Origin: Cinclus cinclus
Taxonomy: Eukaryota > Chordata > Aves > Passeriformes > Cinclidae
Direction: 5' to 3'
NCBI RefSeq assembly: GCF_963662255.1
Contig: NC_085047.1
Span: forward strand, 108,804,181 to 108,868,180
DNA: 64,000 nt
Shown: positions 39,489 through 52,129 of the stretch, piece by piece
How the letters are laid out: every line of letters starts with the position of its first letter
Position numbering within the stretch: position 1 is the stretch's first letter
Translations under genes and position numbers: made by a program
Notes under the pieces: generated by a model
Database searches by the model: none
Told to the model about the DNA's origin: nothing
What the model saw: the letters and a program-made list of their open reading frames with translations, nothing else

Positions 39489-39868
39489 GCTTGGGTGTGT
39501 TTTTCTCTTGTGCTTGGGTGGTGAAGACAAAACAGTGCTATTCCAGCTGAGGACTCAAGGACAACTTCTTCAAACTGCAGGCCCTAAGTACAGACAACAT
39601 GAAAAGAGGAGGGCAAGCAAGCAAGGAGGATGAAACTTCATTATCTGAGGCTATTAATTAGACAGTCAGCTCCTGCATGTAAATGGACTAAAACCTGTAA
39701 AAATGTGAGCTCTCATGACCAAGCTCTCTTTTGCTTCCATCTTGGAGCCATCCGGACAGGGGCCACGACTGGTACTGCCAGGGTGTGGCCTTTGAAAGCC
39801 TCTCAATAAATATCCATTTTATTCCCCTCTACTCTGTCTGGCCTCTGTTCCAGCTCCTCTAGGCATCA
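39489..39868 (+). mobile_element. Probable ERV LTR (TATA-less, AATAAA-containing)
   Basis: The 3' part, 'CCATCCGGACAGGGGCCACG', then 'TCTCAATAAATATCCATTTT' (AATAAA at 39805-39810), 'CTGTCTGGCCTCTGTTCCAG' and 'AGGCATCA', resembles the R-U5 end of common passerine ERV LTRs. The 5' half is less familiar and I could not find a convincing target duplication, so limits are approximate. It is antisense to the host gene. Confidence 0.6.
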
Positions 39869-42850
39869 CTAGGAGTATTATTTTTCTTGGAAATACCATT
39901 TTATCAGACAGAATGTGAAAGAGGAACATCACAGGCAATTGCCAAATGCATTTATAGTCATTAATTTAGTTCCACATTTCAGTGCTCAGTATTTTATAAA
40001 CATTTTGACAGAGGAGAAATGTAAAAGTTGAAAAAGAAGAAAATTAATCTCTTTCCTCAAATATTTCTTATATCAAGTCTGCCAGTTACCAAAGTAAAGC
40101 CACTTTTGTGCAATATGTCATGCTATTATTCCTTCACAACTTTCAATTACCTACTTCTTGTCCATTGCAGGTTATTTAAAATAATCTCACCAAAGTTAAA
40201 ATTAAATACAAATATGATAAAACTTTTAATCTCTATAGAAATTGAAAAAACAGTCGACTGCTAACACTTGATCCTACATTAATAGCCTAAGTCTATGCAT
40301 AGACTCTGCTTCAAAAGATTCTCACCATCAGCAATTGATCATTTGTGCTATCATACTTGTTTGCTGAAATATTTTCCTGACATATTTTATGCCAAACACT
40401 TTCTCATCATACCTTTCGCTACTTCCTTCTTTGAGCAACTGGACATAATTTATTTCAGTCCATAATATGCAATTCTACTTTTTCAATGTATACACTCCAC
40501 TGAACTGATCCTCTTCTAAGTTCAACAAGATAATTTGCAGGAAGATGAACACGTTCTATAATTACTGTGCATAAAAATTCTCTCTGTTCCATCTTCAGTA
40601 ATAATCCTATTCTCACCATGAGCAGTTGTCAATAAAAGCACTACCTGGCCAAAGCCCCTATGAGACTGACTAAAATTCTTATTTAGAATATTTTTTTTCA
40701 ATTAAAATCCAGTTTCACTAAGGAGGTGACATTAATTCCACATTGTTTGGAGCTTTTTCATTCCATAGGCCTTGAGGTGAAAGCATTTGTATTTGCACCC
40801 ACTTTTGCCAGGCTGTGGCTATAGAACAAATTTTCCAAGTTGAGTAAGCAGTAAGAAAGTTATTTTTATAGAACTGGTGAGATAATGCAGCAGAAATTCT
40901 TCCATTTGTAGGTCCTTGTCCAAACCATGGTTCTTCTAGACAGACAAATAACAAGTGCCTTCTTTCTCTGGGCTGCACCTGACAAGCAGGAATGTTGCTC
41001 ACTTAAGGACTGAACTTGTAATGGTGTCAATATAGTTGAAAAAATAGATCTTTGCCCTCTCTCTTCCATGGGCTCAAAATTATCAGAGTTTTCAACATCT
41101 CCATCAGTGTCTATATGACAGTAGTAAGAGTTAGAGTCTCCTGCTGTATTCTCATTATTAACTCATTTCTGTTTCTTGGAACAAAAGAGGCTCATGTGAG
41201 TTGAGCAGCAGCAGCTGATGACAGAGTTTCAGGGCCATGCTGAACAGAGCTCAGCCCAGTTTGGTCAAACCACTTCTAGAAATCAGTTCTGGCTCTTGAA
41301 CTGCTTGATGCCAGGTGCCCCCGAGTCACACCTCACCACACTTTTATGCACACACACTGCCAACCCAGACAGGGACGTTCACACTCAGCTGAGCCTTTCT
41401 GGCACTGATCATTCACACATGGAGCTCCTGACCTCCTCTGTCCTGAGGGGATGAGTCCTTCAGGCCCCCTGTTCACTCCTAAGTCAATGGAAAAGAACTT
41501 TGTGAAGTAAACCATCTCCCTCACTGTACAAGCTCCTTTATTTGTTTGTTCATTTGTTTTCTGTCTGAGATGTGAATCAATTGCCAAGATAATCCTCTCC
41601 TTTCCATGTAGGGTTATGAGGCTAGAGAACCACAGCATTGTTATTATCCTGACACTGTATTTTTCCATTTTCCTTGCCATATTTTTTCTTAGAAAATATC
41701 AGCTTTCAGAAAGGAACCAGCTGTTCATCAGCAGTGAAGTCTATCAGAACAGCAAACTGAACTTCTTGAAATTTAGGACTAAACACCTTAAGCAAATTAT
41801 ATATTTGTAAACCTTGCTTAGCAAGGAATCCATTCTTGTTACTATTGCAGTACAGGAAATTAACCAGAAGGAAAAAATTTGCACAGGACATTTAATATCA
41901 GAAGCTAATAGGGCAGTGAGTTTCAGCATTAAATTTACATATAAATTTACATAGAAAAATCACACCGAATTGAATTTCTTTTAGCTGAAATGGGCATTAG
42001 TGCCTAAGTAATAATGCCCTGAAACAGAATACAGTGATGATTAGTTCGTAAGTTATTACAATAATTGTAAGCTCCCTGACTAAAAATTGTGACACTGTTA
42101 ACCTCGTAATGGGACCTACACATTGTACCAAGCAAACAAACTGGGAAAACAATGTTTTGCAAGAGACGATTACAAAAAACAATTTTTCTGAAATGGAAGA
42201 AAAGGAAGAGACTGAAAAAACATTATATCTAATGGCTGAATCTATCTATGATGTCCTCAGCTGCACCAAAAGATACCACAACCCACACCAAACTGATATT
42301 ACAATAATTCATACACATATAGGAAAACTAATAAACTAAATAATATGCTCATATTTGGATTTCCATGTCAGGATAAAGAAAGTTGTATCAGATGAGTTGA
42401 ATGATAAGTCAAGTGCTATTTTAAGATAATTATAAGAAGCATACCTGACAAGGGGATACAGACTGACTCAAAGTAAAATTAACATCCCAAATTCCCACAG
42501 CTGAGAAAGTAATAACTGTGCTCACATCTTAATGAATACTTTTTTGAATCTGAAATCAAGGGCACCTCTACATCCATGGAGGCTGAAACTGAAGCTCAAT
42601 AACTTTCCATACTCCTGAGATCACAGGCAGATTTCCTCCTCAGATCCAGCAGTGTTAGAAGAAGAAATTACCAATTACAGCTACTTTTTGCCAAAGTCTA
42701 TACTAAGATTGGCACTTCCAGTGACCAACTCAGTCGCTTAAATCACCTCATACAGTAATCTGGTTTATCAAAGCTCAGTTGGGTTTGACAGCTCTACTAA
42801 AAAATTTAGAAGTCCATCTTTTCCATTACCAGAATCAAGGGGGAAGGAGA

Positions 42851-43443
42851 TCATAGAATCATTGAACTGTTTGGGTCGAAGAGACCTTAAAGACCATCTT
42901 GTTCCATGGGCAAGGATACCTTCCACTAGACCAGATTGCTCAGAGCTCCATCCATCCTGGCTTTGAACACTGCCAGGGATGAGGCATCCACAGCTTGTTC
43001 AGGGAACCTGTGCCAGGACCTCACCACCCTCACAGTAAGAAACTTCCCCCTAATATCCAGTCTAAACCTACTGTCTGTCCATGAGGCCAGTCTCTCTCGT
43101 CCTGTCCTTGAATCCTCCCGTAGAAGGCTTTTCTCTGTTTTCCTGGGGACTCCCTACAGATACTGCTAGGCCACAGCTGGGTCACGCTGCAGCCTTCTCT
43201 TCTCCAGGCTGAACAATCCCAATTCTCTCAGGCTTTCCTCATAGCAGAGATGCTCCCTCTAACCATCCTGGTGGCCTGCTCTGGGCTTTCTCCAGAGGTC
43301 CATGTCCTTCCTGTGCTGGGTGCAGCACTGCAGGTGGGGTCTCACCAGAGCAGAGCAGAGAACAGAATCCCCTCCCTCACCTGCTGGACCACGATGCTGT
43401 TGATGCAGTCAAGGACATGTTTGGCTTTCTGGACTGCAGAAAG
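42851..43443 (-). mobile_element. CR1 LINE 3' region, nearly 600 bp
   Basis: Antisense-reading CR1 beginning with the complemented tail 'TCATAGAATCATTGAACTG', then 'GACCTTAAAGACCATCTTGT', 'CCAGATTGCTCAGAGCTCCA', 'TTCTTCTCCAGGCTGAACA'-like sequence, and 'AGGTGGGGTCTCACCAGAGC'. At 43347-43362 it has about three GAGCA units at the point where the copy at 51.2 kb carries over a hundred. It is sense with the host gene. Plus-strand frames across it are not genes. Confidence 0.92.
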
Positions 43444-45788
43444 ATAGGCTGCTTCTGATATCTGACACTGAGTTAATGTAACAAAGGACCAAATTAATCT
43501 TCAGAGGATTTTACAGGAAAACCATTTACACCTACTTTGTCATCGGCATTTTTGGAAAGCATGACTCAGCAAGTGACAGATTTCAATACAGCTGCTATTC
43601 ATCATTTTTATGGGTCACTTTGCTGTGCAGATGCATGCACACTATATATGGGGTGCCAATGATGGAAAACAGTTTGAATCTAATCAATAGATGTATTTAT
43701 ACTCCTTAGGTGATAGGACTATTTTGGGTGATGTAAATCACCAGGCTGCATCTCTCAAAAACAGACATTTCTCCTTTTATTCAGATTGCCCTTTCTCCTT
43801 CAGAGACTGTCATATCCACAACACCAGAACAAAATACTTAAGGTCAGTATCACTCAATAAAACGCACTAGAAAGTGCAACATTTCCAAGTAAGAAATGTA
43901 CTGTTCTTAGGTAATGAAGTCAAGAGAGATATCAATGACTACTGCATTTCCAAAGTCAGTTATGTCTCATGGAGTTGTAATATCCAAACTCTTCTGTAAG
44001 CATGTCATCACACTGAGATACTTGCCCAAAATCAGCCTCAAAATAGGGACAATCAGCATTTGTGGCACTTCCTTTAGGGAAGTTAAGGAGATGCAAAATT
44101 TAGGACACTTTCTATTTCCAAATAGCTTCTGATATATCAGGAAGACAGTTTGCAAAACCTGTGTTTTTCAATCATTACTCTCTGATCTAGACTAAATCTT
44201 ACTCTGAGAGATCTTTTTGAATGTAATGCAGGTTAAATGTTTAAGTAAGTCTGCGTAATTCCATTATTTACCACAGAACTGCACTATTACCCCTGGACTC
44301 TGAATGTGTAAAGCACTTCAAGATTTAGCTCCTGAACTAATTGTATCTGCCCATATAATGCTACAACACATAGCTGTAATTATTTTCTGCTGGTCTCACT
44401 GATTTGTTTTCAAGTACTACATGGAGTCACAATAATGCCATAAATTCACAAATCCAATAGACTAGAACATACTTTGGAAGGATTGCTGAGTGTTGATGAT
44501 TTCTGCATATTTATAAAGAAGTCAGTAACTGAAACCACAGAATTACTTCCAAGAATTTACTCTAATCTAATTTATTTAGTCTATTAGTTTTAATGCTGAA
44601 TTAATATTTAGATCCAACTGTCCTAGATTAAAATTTTGATGTGATGAGGTTAGAAATCTCCATCTGACATGGAACTACAAGCATGACAATGTCTGTATCA
44701 GTGAAATGCTGAATATCAGCTCACATAGAACTGACCAGGAAAAGGCAATGACCAGCATTGCCCATGTTCCAGTGCTTCAAAGACTTTCAGAAATACTTGG
44801 TAAAAATAAACTTGCAATCACCTATGAGAACTCAAAGTTAGAACAGCACCAGAATTATTGCACTACTTCCACCAACTTTAAGGACTCTTGCTAAATGTGG
44901 GAGCAAATAGTCTACTATGTGTCTCTTCTCACAGCTCATGCTGGCATGAGCTAAAAGTACTAAAAGTACTTATTTACTTTAAAGTAGTAACCAACTCCAA
45001 TAATATCTCATTTTATTGAATTTTTATGACCATATTAATGAGGTAATTTACATCTAAGCTACACTCCCTACCATCAAGTTATTCAATCAGTGGAGGTAAA
45101 ATACTAATTAATTTGACTGTCTTAGCTCTTGCACCTACTGTGACTTTCTTATTCTGTAGGTCTAAAAATACAGTATTAAGGAAGCATTTCTTCACAACTT
45201 AAAAGACCAATACCATAATTATCACTGGGACAAAACATGTAGAGATAGTTCTAATAGAAAGCTAAAATTGTCAAGGTTTCTGCTGAGAAAAACTTTCTAC
45301 TTTTTCTCCTGAATTTTCTAGGAGTAAAATTCCTCTGATATAATCTTTCTCTCCTAGATTCTAGATGCTTTTTTTTTAAATCCAACTTTTATTTTAGGCA
45401 TATCTCTGCAGTCTCAGGAGCCATACAGTGTTATAATATGAAGAGAACTTCTTGAATGTTCATAGTTTTTTTGAAAACAGAATTATATATAAATGCAAAA
45501 GAACAATCTCTATAAGAGTTATCTCCTCCTGTTCCTTACTATGACTCATAAGATCAGATAAACTTTGAAAACAGCCTCAGTTTCTAGTTGTTGCTCCAAG
45601 AAAAGTTAACTTTTAAGCCCATGAGGTTTGCTCCCAGATTACTGATTCACATATTAACAATAAATGCTGCATTATACATATTGACTTCTACATGTGACAT
45701 GTTAGAGGTGTCTGCAGTCTGTGCCACACATTCCCTTAGCAGTTACTCTACATAAGTAATGCAATCTCATTGCATCACAAGCAATGTT

Positions 45789-45832
45789 TATCAATAATAT
45801 TAACATCTATATATATATATATATTATTGATA
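45789..45832. repeat. Inverted repeat around a TA tract
   Basis: TATCAATAATAT (45789-45800) and its exact complement ATATTATTGATA (45821-45832) flank a 20-bp, mostly TA spacer. The whole can fold as an AT-rich hairpin. Confidence 0.85.
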
Positions 45833-46447
45833 TACTAGAACCTCTTAAAAAGCAAAAATTAGAGCAGTCTGAACCAAGGCCCACATTTGCATTTCCCTGG
45901 GTCTGTGCATTCTGACTGTTTCTGCTGTCAATCAGAAAGAGTCTCTCTGTGTGGGGAAGATGTTGAAGACAGTCTTTATTAGATACTCGTGAATCCATGA
46001 GTCATGGAGTGCGAGTACAAAGCCCTTTAGATACTGATTTCTCCACATTTCTGTGTGCTCAGTTTTGACCAGCTGGCAGATCACCTTGTGAGGGAAAGAA
46101 TTGCTACTACAATCACCTGAAATATACGTTTCTGGGGGGGTTTTTTTGGATATCCACATATTTGGACATGAGCCTTTATTTCATCCTTTAACTTTTAATA
46201 CAGTAAAAGCTCTCTCCTGAGGTTTCAGCTTCAAAACTTGGGTAAGTATCAATGAAGTGCTTTTCAATTGTTATATTCATCCTACAGTCACAACCTGCTG
46301 TGTAGGGCTCACACAGAACAGATCTGCTGCTTTCATTTTTCTTGACTGCCAAAACCAAGAAAATTTGAAGGTTGGAACCACTAATGGGAAATACCCTGCC
46401 TCTGCTTAGATCTGCATGCAAAAAGCAGCACTGTGCCAGTGACCTTT

Positions 46448-46517
46448 CAGAAGCAGCACCAAGGGCTCAGAAGCAGCACCAAGGGCTCAGAAGCAGCACC
46501 AAGGGCTCAGAAGCAGC
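46448..46517. repeat. 20-bp minisatellite, about 3.4 copies
   Basis: The unit AAGCAGCACCAAGGGCTCAG is repeated three times without a mismatch (46451-46510), followed by a partial AAGCAGC. Because 20 is not a multiple of 3, all three frames rotate through the same peptides, which explains the overlapping plus-strand frames here. Confidence 0.95.
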
Positions 46518-49500
46518 GTGTGAGTGGTCTGGGAGCCTTTACCAGCAGCAACAGCAGCACAGGTTTCAACTCACAAGGACAAGTCTGGTGGAAGTGTGGG
46601 TGGGCAACAAGTTTCAGAGATACATTACCAACTTTGGGGTACTCGTGTGGTTCTAAAGGACTTGAGAGAGAGAGGAAAGGACAGATTTGGCTGAAAGAAG
46701 ACAAAACTATTGTCTCCACACTTATGTGAGAACCAAACTCAATCCCTTGCAGGCTTTGGTTTTATTAAAGCAGAAGCTAATAATTCACTGTTCGAAACAG
46801 ACCTTCCCCTCTGGCTTATCTCCTGCTGTACAGATCCTGCTTGGAGCTCACATATTAGATATTTCCTCTCAAGACAGAAAACACTACTTTTCCAGTATAT
46901 AGATGGATTAAAAAGTCTCTTGACACAGTGAACCAGTGAAATACACTCAGAATTTTCTCCATGAAATAGACAACTGCTAATGAGTAAGTGCTTAAAGCAA
47001 TAACAGCCTTTTAGACACTTTACATCAAAATTTAAGAACCACCTTCCTTCTTGACCTCTACATTCAACCTGAATAAACCCATTAGGATATTTTCAAGGCA
47101 CAGTAACTATTGAAGTTCATTTTTCTAAACAATTTGAGATAATGGACCTGAATTTATCAGCCTAAGTTATGCCTCTGTAATACTGTTGCAAATCAGGAAA
47201 TAAAAGTAAACACCAAAGTAAAATACAGCACAAGTTTTAATTGTAAATTGTTACTACAATGTTTTAAATGGTTGAAGATACTAATAATTATCAATTTATT
47301 AAAAATATGGTTGTTTTCTCTGCATTTAGAATGAAAAATATATGCCAATGTGCAAACAACTCATAATAACTGAAAGTGTTATTTAACTAATGAATAATGA
47401 ACATTAAATAAATTTTAATTTGACTTGAGACTTCCTGTTTTCACAGATGGTTCCTTTGAACTGTTAAAATTCTTTGTAAATTATCTATTCTAAATCCCAG
47501 AGAAATATATAAATTATTACTGAGTAAATATTCACTACCTCCTTCCATGTGAAATGAGTAGTGTTAATTTTTACTCTGCATTTCTCTCAAACAGCTTTAT
47601 ATGGAATTTGTTTAGCAGACATATTTGCTACAGGGAATCAATTTCATAGCCTTCAGGTTAGTTGTTATTATTAGACAAATAGGTCTGCAGTTTCAACTAA
47701 GGTAGTCTGTACGATCACTGAGACTTTAGCTTTTCTTTAGTCTTCTAAGATTTCAGTTAGAATGATTTTCATCTACCTTTATACAAGAATTCAAATCAAG
47801 TAGCAAATTCATTTTTAGAAGGCTGGAGAAAAGTCTTCAGACAGTAACAGAAACTGGGCCCTCCTTCCTACTGAGGGTGATGACTTAGCAAGTGTCAGAG
47901 ATTGTCACATTTACACAGTCATTCCTTATTCTGAGTTAAATAGAAGAGAAGAAACTCTCAATTGCTTTTTCAATAGGCCAAACCATCTAAATTAGGTAGT
48001 GCTGTAGCCTAAAGTAAAAACACCCAGTAAAACTAACTTAAACCAAGTAATTCCTGAGTTAATGGCATTTTTCAAACTTCAACAAACTTCAACCTGTTTG
48101 CAAATCAAATCCTTATTAAACTAGCTTTATGCACTTACTTGAAGTTCCTTATTTAGATGTTATGAATATTTGTATAAATTAACTTGTTGCTCATTGTAAT
48201 GATCTAATTTAATTATCACAGGCTGTTTCAGATGCTGTTCATACTGTCCATAGAAATCCAGAAGAAAAGAAGAACTAGTAGCTTTAACCAATGTTCTAGG
48301 GATGCAGAAAAATTTTATTTGATAAAATACTGTTTTATTTGAAAAAAATTATTTTATATATTTCATATTACAAAATTTTATTTGAATTTGAATCAGACTC
48401 CAGAATTTTTAAATAGTATCCTGATCGTGGGAACACAGCAATACTATTTTGGAGAAGCACGGATATTTGTACATTTTGTGGGAGCAGTGGTACCTCTGCA
48501 AAAACAGTCCTAAAGACAGAGCTTTCTGTTTACAGATGGACAACTTTCACAGGAATTGAATGAATAATAAAAATCTCTTCTTCCTATTCCTTTGTGTTAC
48601 ACAAGGAAAACAGAGATTTCTCACCAAGTCACATTAATCACTGAGGGGGAAAAACAGTGCAATAGCACCAGTTTTCTTGCCAGCTCTGAAAAATAGCAGG
48701 ACAGGTTTAAAGGTTAGACTTCTGCAGAAAAATTCACAGGTCACTTTTAAGAGCCTCCAAATGTAGTTGGAAAATTTACATTTAACTACATCTTTTGGAG
48801 AAATTCTCACTGTTCTCTTTCATGTAACTCTCACTGATATTTATTTAAAAACAAAACAAAAAAAAATCAAAAAGCAAACCCAAACATCAACATAAAAAAC
48901 TCCCACCCAACTCTTAAGAGTGTACATACAACCATGTTTTGTCTTGAACCAAAAACCCAGCATAAGTTCCTAGAATGTACAGAATGACTGGGAACAGAGT
49001 TCAAACATTACATTTGCCTTTCAATAATGTTACTTTACTACCTAGTTCAATCTGTACTGCAGGGCATCAGTGAGCAAATTTTTCTTAAAAAGAACCTTTT
49101 CCATGGACTTGCTGTGTTTAATGGTTGAGAGAAAAAACCTTCTTGTTTTGGATTGCTAAGCCCCAGGGGAGTAACAGCAGTTATGGACTAAGAGAATTGG
49201 TAGTTTTGTTTTTGAGGACTATTCTCTTTTTCCACATAACAGTTATTTTTCATAGATAGGACCACTTGTCCAGATGAAACATCCCCTCTAATTACTTGGT
49301 TTAGATCTAACCTCACATTTTTGTTCCACAGCAGTTAGTGACAGCTCAGATGTCATTTTGTGATCTACATTAGCTCCCTGCTCTTATATCAAAGAGCTGA
49401 TTATTCATCTAGAGGGAAAAGAAGAGAGGGTTGGCAGCTGCTTAATATTTATCCAAAAAAAAATCACATTTTTATACTTCTTGATATTTTTTTAATTTTT

Positions 49501-50795
49501 TTTTCAATGAGTTATACAAATATGCTCTGGTCTGAATTACCAAACTGCTTTTAGTTAGAGTGATAAATAATTACCACCTTCTCAAATTTGTTTTTCCTCC
49601 CACCAACCATGTTGCCATGGTTCTTTTACTTTTTATACTACCAGTTCTCATGAAAGCATACGATAGAAATTAAAAAATCCTAGGGCATGATTCATAACTT
49701 CAGGTTACTCAGTTTCTGAGAATGTGATCCAAGTATCAGCCATATATAACAATATTCAGACTATGGCTTTGCTAAGGATTTATGAAAAATTAACATACCA
49801 CAGCTATGAAAACAGTGTGTCACCGTCTTCAACTGCCAAGTTACATAATTACAAAATATTCTTAATTTTACGCTTTTCACTTTTAAATAAATAATGAAAA
49901 ACTTAATAAGGGAGACACTGACACAATTCAGATTCCAAGTCGGTTCTGCTCTAACAGTACCTGTAATGAGATCTCTGCATTATACCTGTGAATTGACATA
50001 ATGCACTTACCACAAAGTACAAACTCCTGCTAGAATAAACACTATGCAGTGTATTCTGACAGGATGGATTACAAAGATCTGGGTGCTGGGGTCTGTCCAT
50101 ACCAGCTGCAGTGAGACACAGGAGCAGGAGACAGAGCAAAGCAGTGTGAGGACTCAGCCTCCACACTTGTAATGCCCAGAAATGTTTTGCTTATGAGTGC
50201 TTCTGTTTTGCTTCCACGAAGTTAAACATCCATCAGTGGCTGAAGGACATTGGATGAGCTCGTGGAAGATATTTTCCAGATAAATTACACCCAAAATAGA
50301 TGGATTTCATCCACTCCAGGACTGCTGTGTGATACAGATGGAGTGGTAAATGAGGGCAATCAGGAGAGACAGCCTAAAAACACTCTATTTTTGTGTACTG
50401 AGAGTTTAACACCAATGCATATCTTTCTTTTCAATGCATATTTGTGAGTTCCCTTCAAGAAATTAAATAGAAGAAGGAAAGGGCTGGAAAAAGGCATGGC
50501 CTAGGGAAAATTAACACATTTTCTGAGATTTCTTACTGTTGTGCCTCTCTGTAAAACAACCATAGGTTTAAAACAGGATGCCATCTCTCACTGATGAGTT
50601 CTACTTCTGCAGTCCCCAAAGCATGATTCCCAGGCTCTAGAGATCTGCCAAGGCCTTTGTGGGGAATTATTCCTTGAGCCAATCAATCCTATGAGAAGAA
50701 ACACATCAGTGAGTTGGCAAGGGTGATACTTCTGATCTACAACTTACAAGCCCATTAGAAGGCAAAATCATTTCTGTATGAGAAGAGTTTGAGGA

Positions 50796-52005
50796 GTATC
50801 ACGGAATTGTTTGGGTTGGACAGAACATAAAAAAAAACCAATCTCATTCCAACCTCCCTGCTCTGGGCGGGGATACCTTCGACCAGACCAGGTTGCTCAG
50901 AGCCCCATCCAGCCTGGCCTTGGACACTGCCAGGGATGGCAGCCAGTTTCTCTGGACAGCCCTCACAGTAAAGAATCTTCTCCTTACATCTGATGTAAAC
51001 CTACTCTCTCTGTTTGCAGTCATTACCCCTTGACTAAACACTTCATGCCCATGTCTTAAGTCTCTCTCCAGCTCCCTTTAGGTCCTGGAAGGCTGCTCGA
51101 GCCCCAGCTCTCTCTGTCCTCACAGGGGAGAGGCTCCAGCCCTTGGATCATCTTCAAGACCTCCTGTGGACTCTCTCCAACATGTTCATATTCTTCCTAT
51201 TTTGGGCACCTTGGAGCTGGACTCGGCACTGCAGGTGGGGTCTCGCAGAGCAGAGCAGAGCAGAGCAGAGCTGAGCAGAGCAGAGCAGAGATGAGCAGAG
51301 CAGAGCAGAGCAGAGCTGAGCAGAGCTGAGCAGAGCTGAGCAGAGCTGAGCTGAGCAGAGCAGAGCTGAGCAGAGCAGAGCAGAGCTGAGCAGAGCAGAG
51401 CAGAGCTGAGCAGAGCAGAGCTGAGCAGAGCAGAGCTGAGCAGAGCTGAGCAGAGCAGAGCAGAGCTGAGCAGAGCAGAGCTGAGCAGAGCTGAGCAGAG
51501 CAGAGCTGAGCAGAGCTGAGCTGAGCAGAGCTGAGCAGAGCAGAGCTGAGCAGAGCTGAGCAGAGCAGAGCAGCGCAGAGCTGAGCAGAGCAGAGCAGAG
51601 CTGAGCAGAGCAGAGCAGAGCAGAGCTGAGCAGAGCAGAGCAGAGCAGAGCTGAGCAGAGCAGAGCTGAGCAGAGCAGAGCAGAGCAGAGCAGAGCTGAG
51701 CAGAGCAGAGCTGAGCAGAGCAGAGCAGAGCAGAGCTGAGCAGAGCAGAGCAGAGCTGAGCAGAGCTGAGCAGAGCTGAGCAGAGCAGAGGGGCAGGATC
51801 CCCTCCCTGGACCGGCTGCCCTCACTGCTCTGGATGCAGCCCAGGACACGTTTGGCGTTGTGGGCTGCAGATGCTCACAGCTGGGTCTCGAGCACCAACA
51901 GAGCTGCTCTCAACCCATGACCTGCCCAGCCTCTATTTGTGCTTGGGATAGCCCTGAGCCAGGCCCAGGACCTTGCTCTTGGCCTTTTGAACTCTATGAG
52001 GTTTG
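50796..52005 (-). mobile_element. CR1 LINE 3' region interrupted by pentamer expansion
   Basis: Antisense-reading CR1 starting near 'CACGGAATTGTTTGGGTTGG', with 'CCAGACCAGGTTGCTCAGAG' and 'CACTGCAGGTGGGGTCTCGC' before the pentamer array. After the array come 'GGATCCCCTCCCTGGACC', 'GTTTGGCGTTGTGGGCTGCA', 'TATTTGTGCTTGGGATAGCC' and 'GACCTTGCTCTTGGCCTTTT'. Both flanks are colinear with CR1, so the array lies inside one insertion. It is sense with the host gene. Confidence 0.9.
51245..51790. repeat. GAGCA/GAGCT pentamer array (546 bp, ~109 units)
   Basis: A continuous run of GAGCA and GAGCT pentamers. Every ten-base block from 51251 to 51790 is in the same register, so there are no indels over about 540 bp. 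The visible departures are single substitutions near 51291 (GAGAT) and 51574 (CAGCG). GAGCT units are scattered among GAGCA in a non-random, higher-order pattern. The minus strand shows a 231-codon frame of Leu/Ser/Ala/Cys/Gln repeats; since 5-bp units give a 15-bp coding period with no stops, this is a by-product and not a protein gene. Confidence 0.97.
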
Positions 52006-52129
52006 TGCAGGCAAGTCTTAGAATTCATAATGAATTTGAAAAGCTGTCAGCTACTAATGAACAACAGTCTGAACTAGGTTGTGCTGTCTAGAGAGTTGAG
52101 ATTGGTTTCTTTCATTATGGCAGCTGGGG

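Noticed and set aside
42936..43447. Plus-strand frames of 65-77 codons with no ATG-dependent support
   Set aside because: They lie wholly within the antisense strand of a CR1 element.
46372..46931. Cluster of overlapping plus-strand frames with Gln/Ser-rich repeats
   Set aside because: They are explained by the 20-bp minisatellite, whose unit length lets several frames stay open.
51154..51849. 231-codon minus-strand frame of Leu/Ser/Ala/Cys repeats, the longest frame in the window
   Set aside because: It is produced by the stop-free pentamer array inside a CR1, with no start context, homologue-like domain or codon structure.
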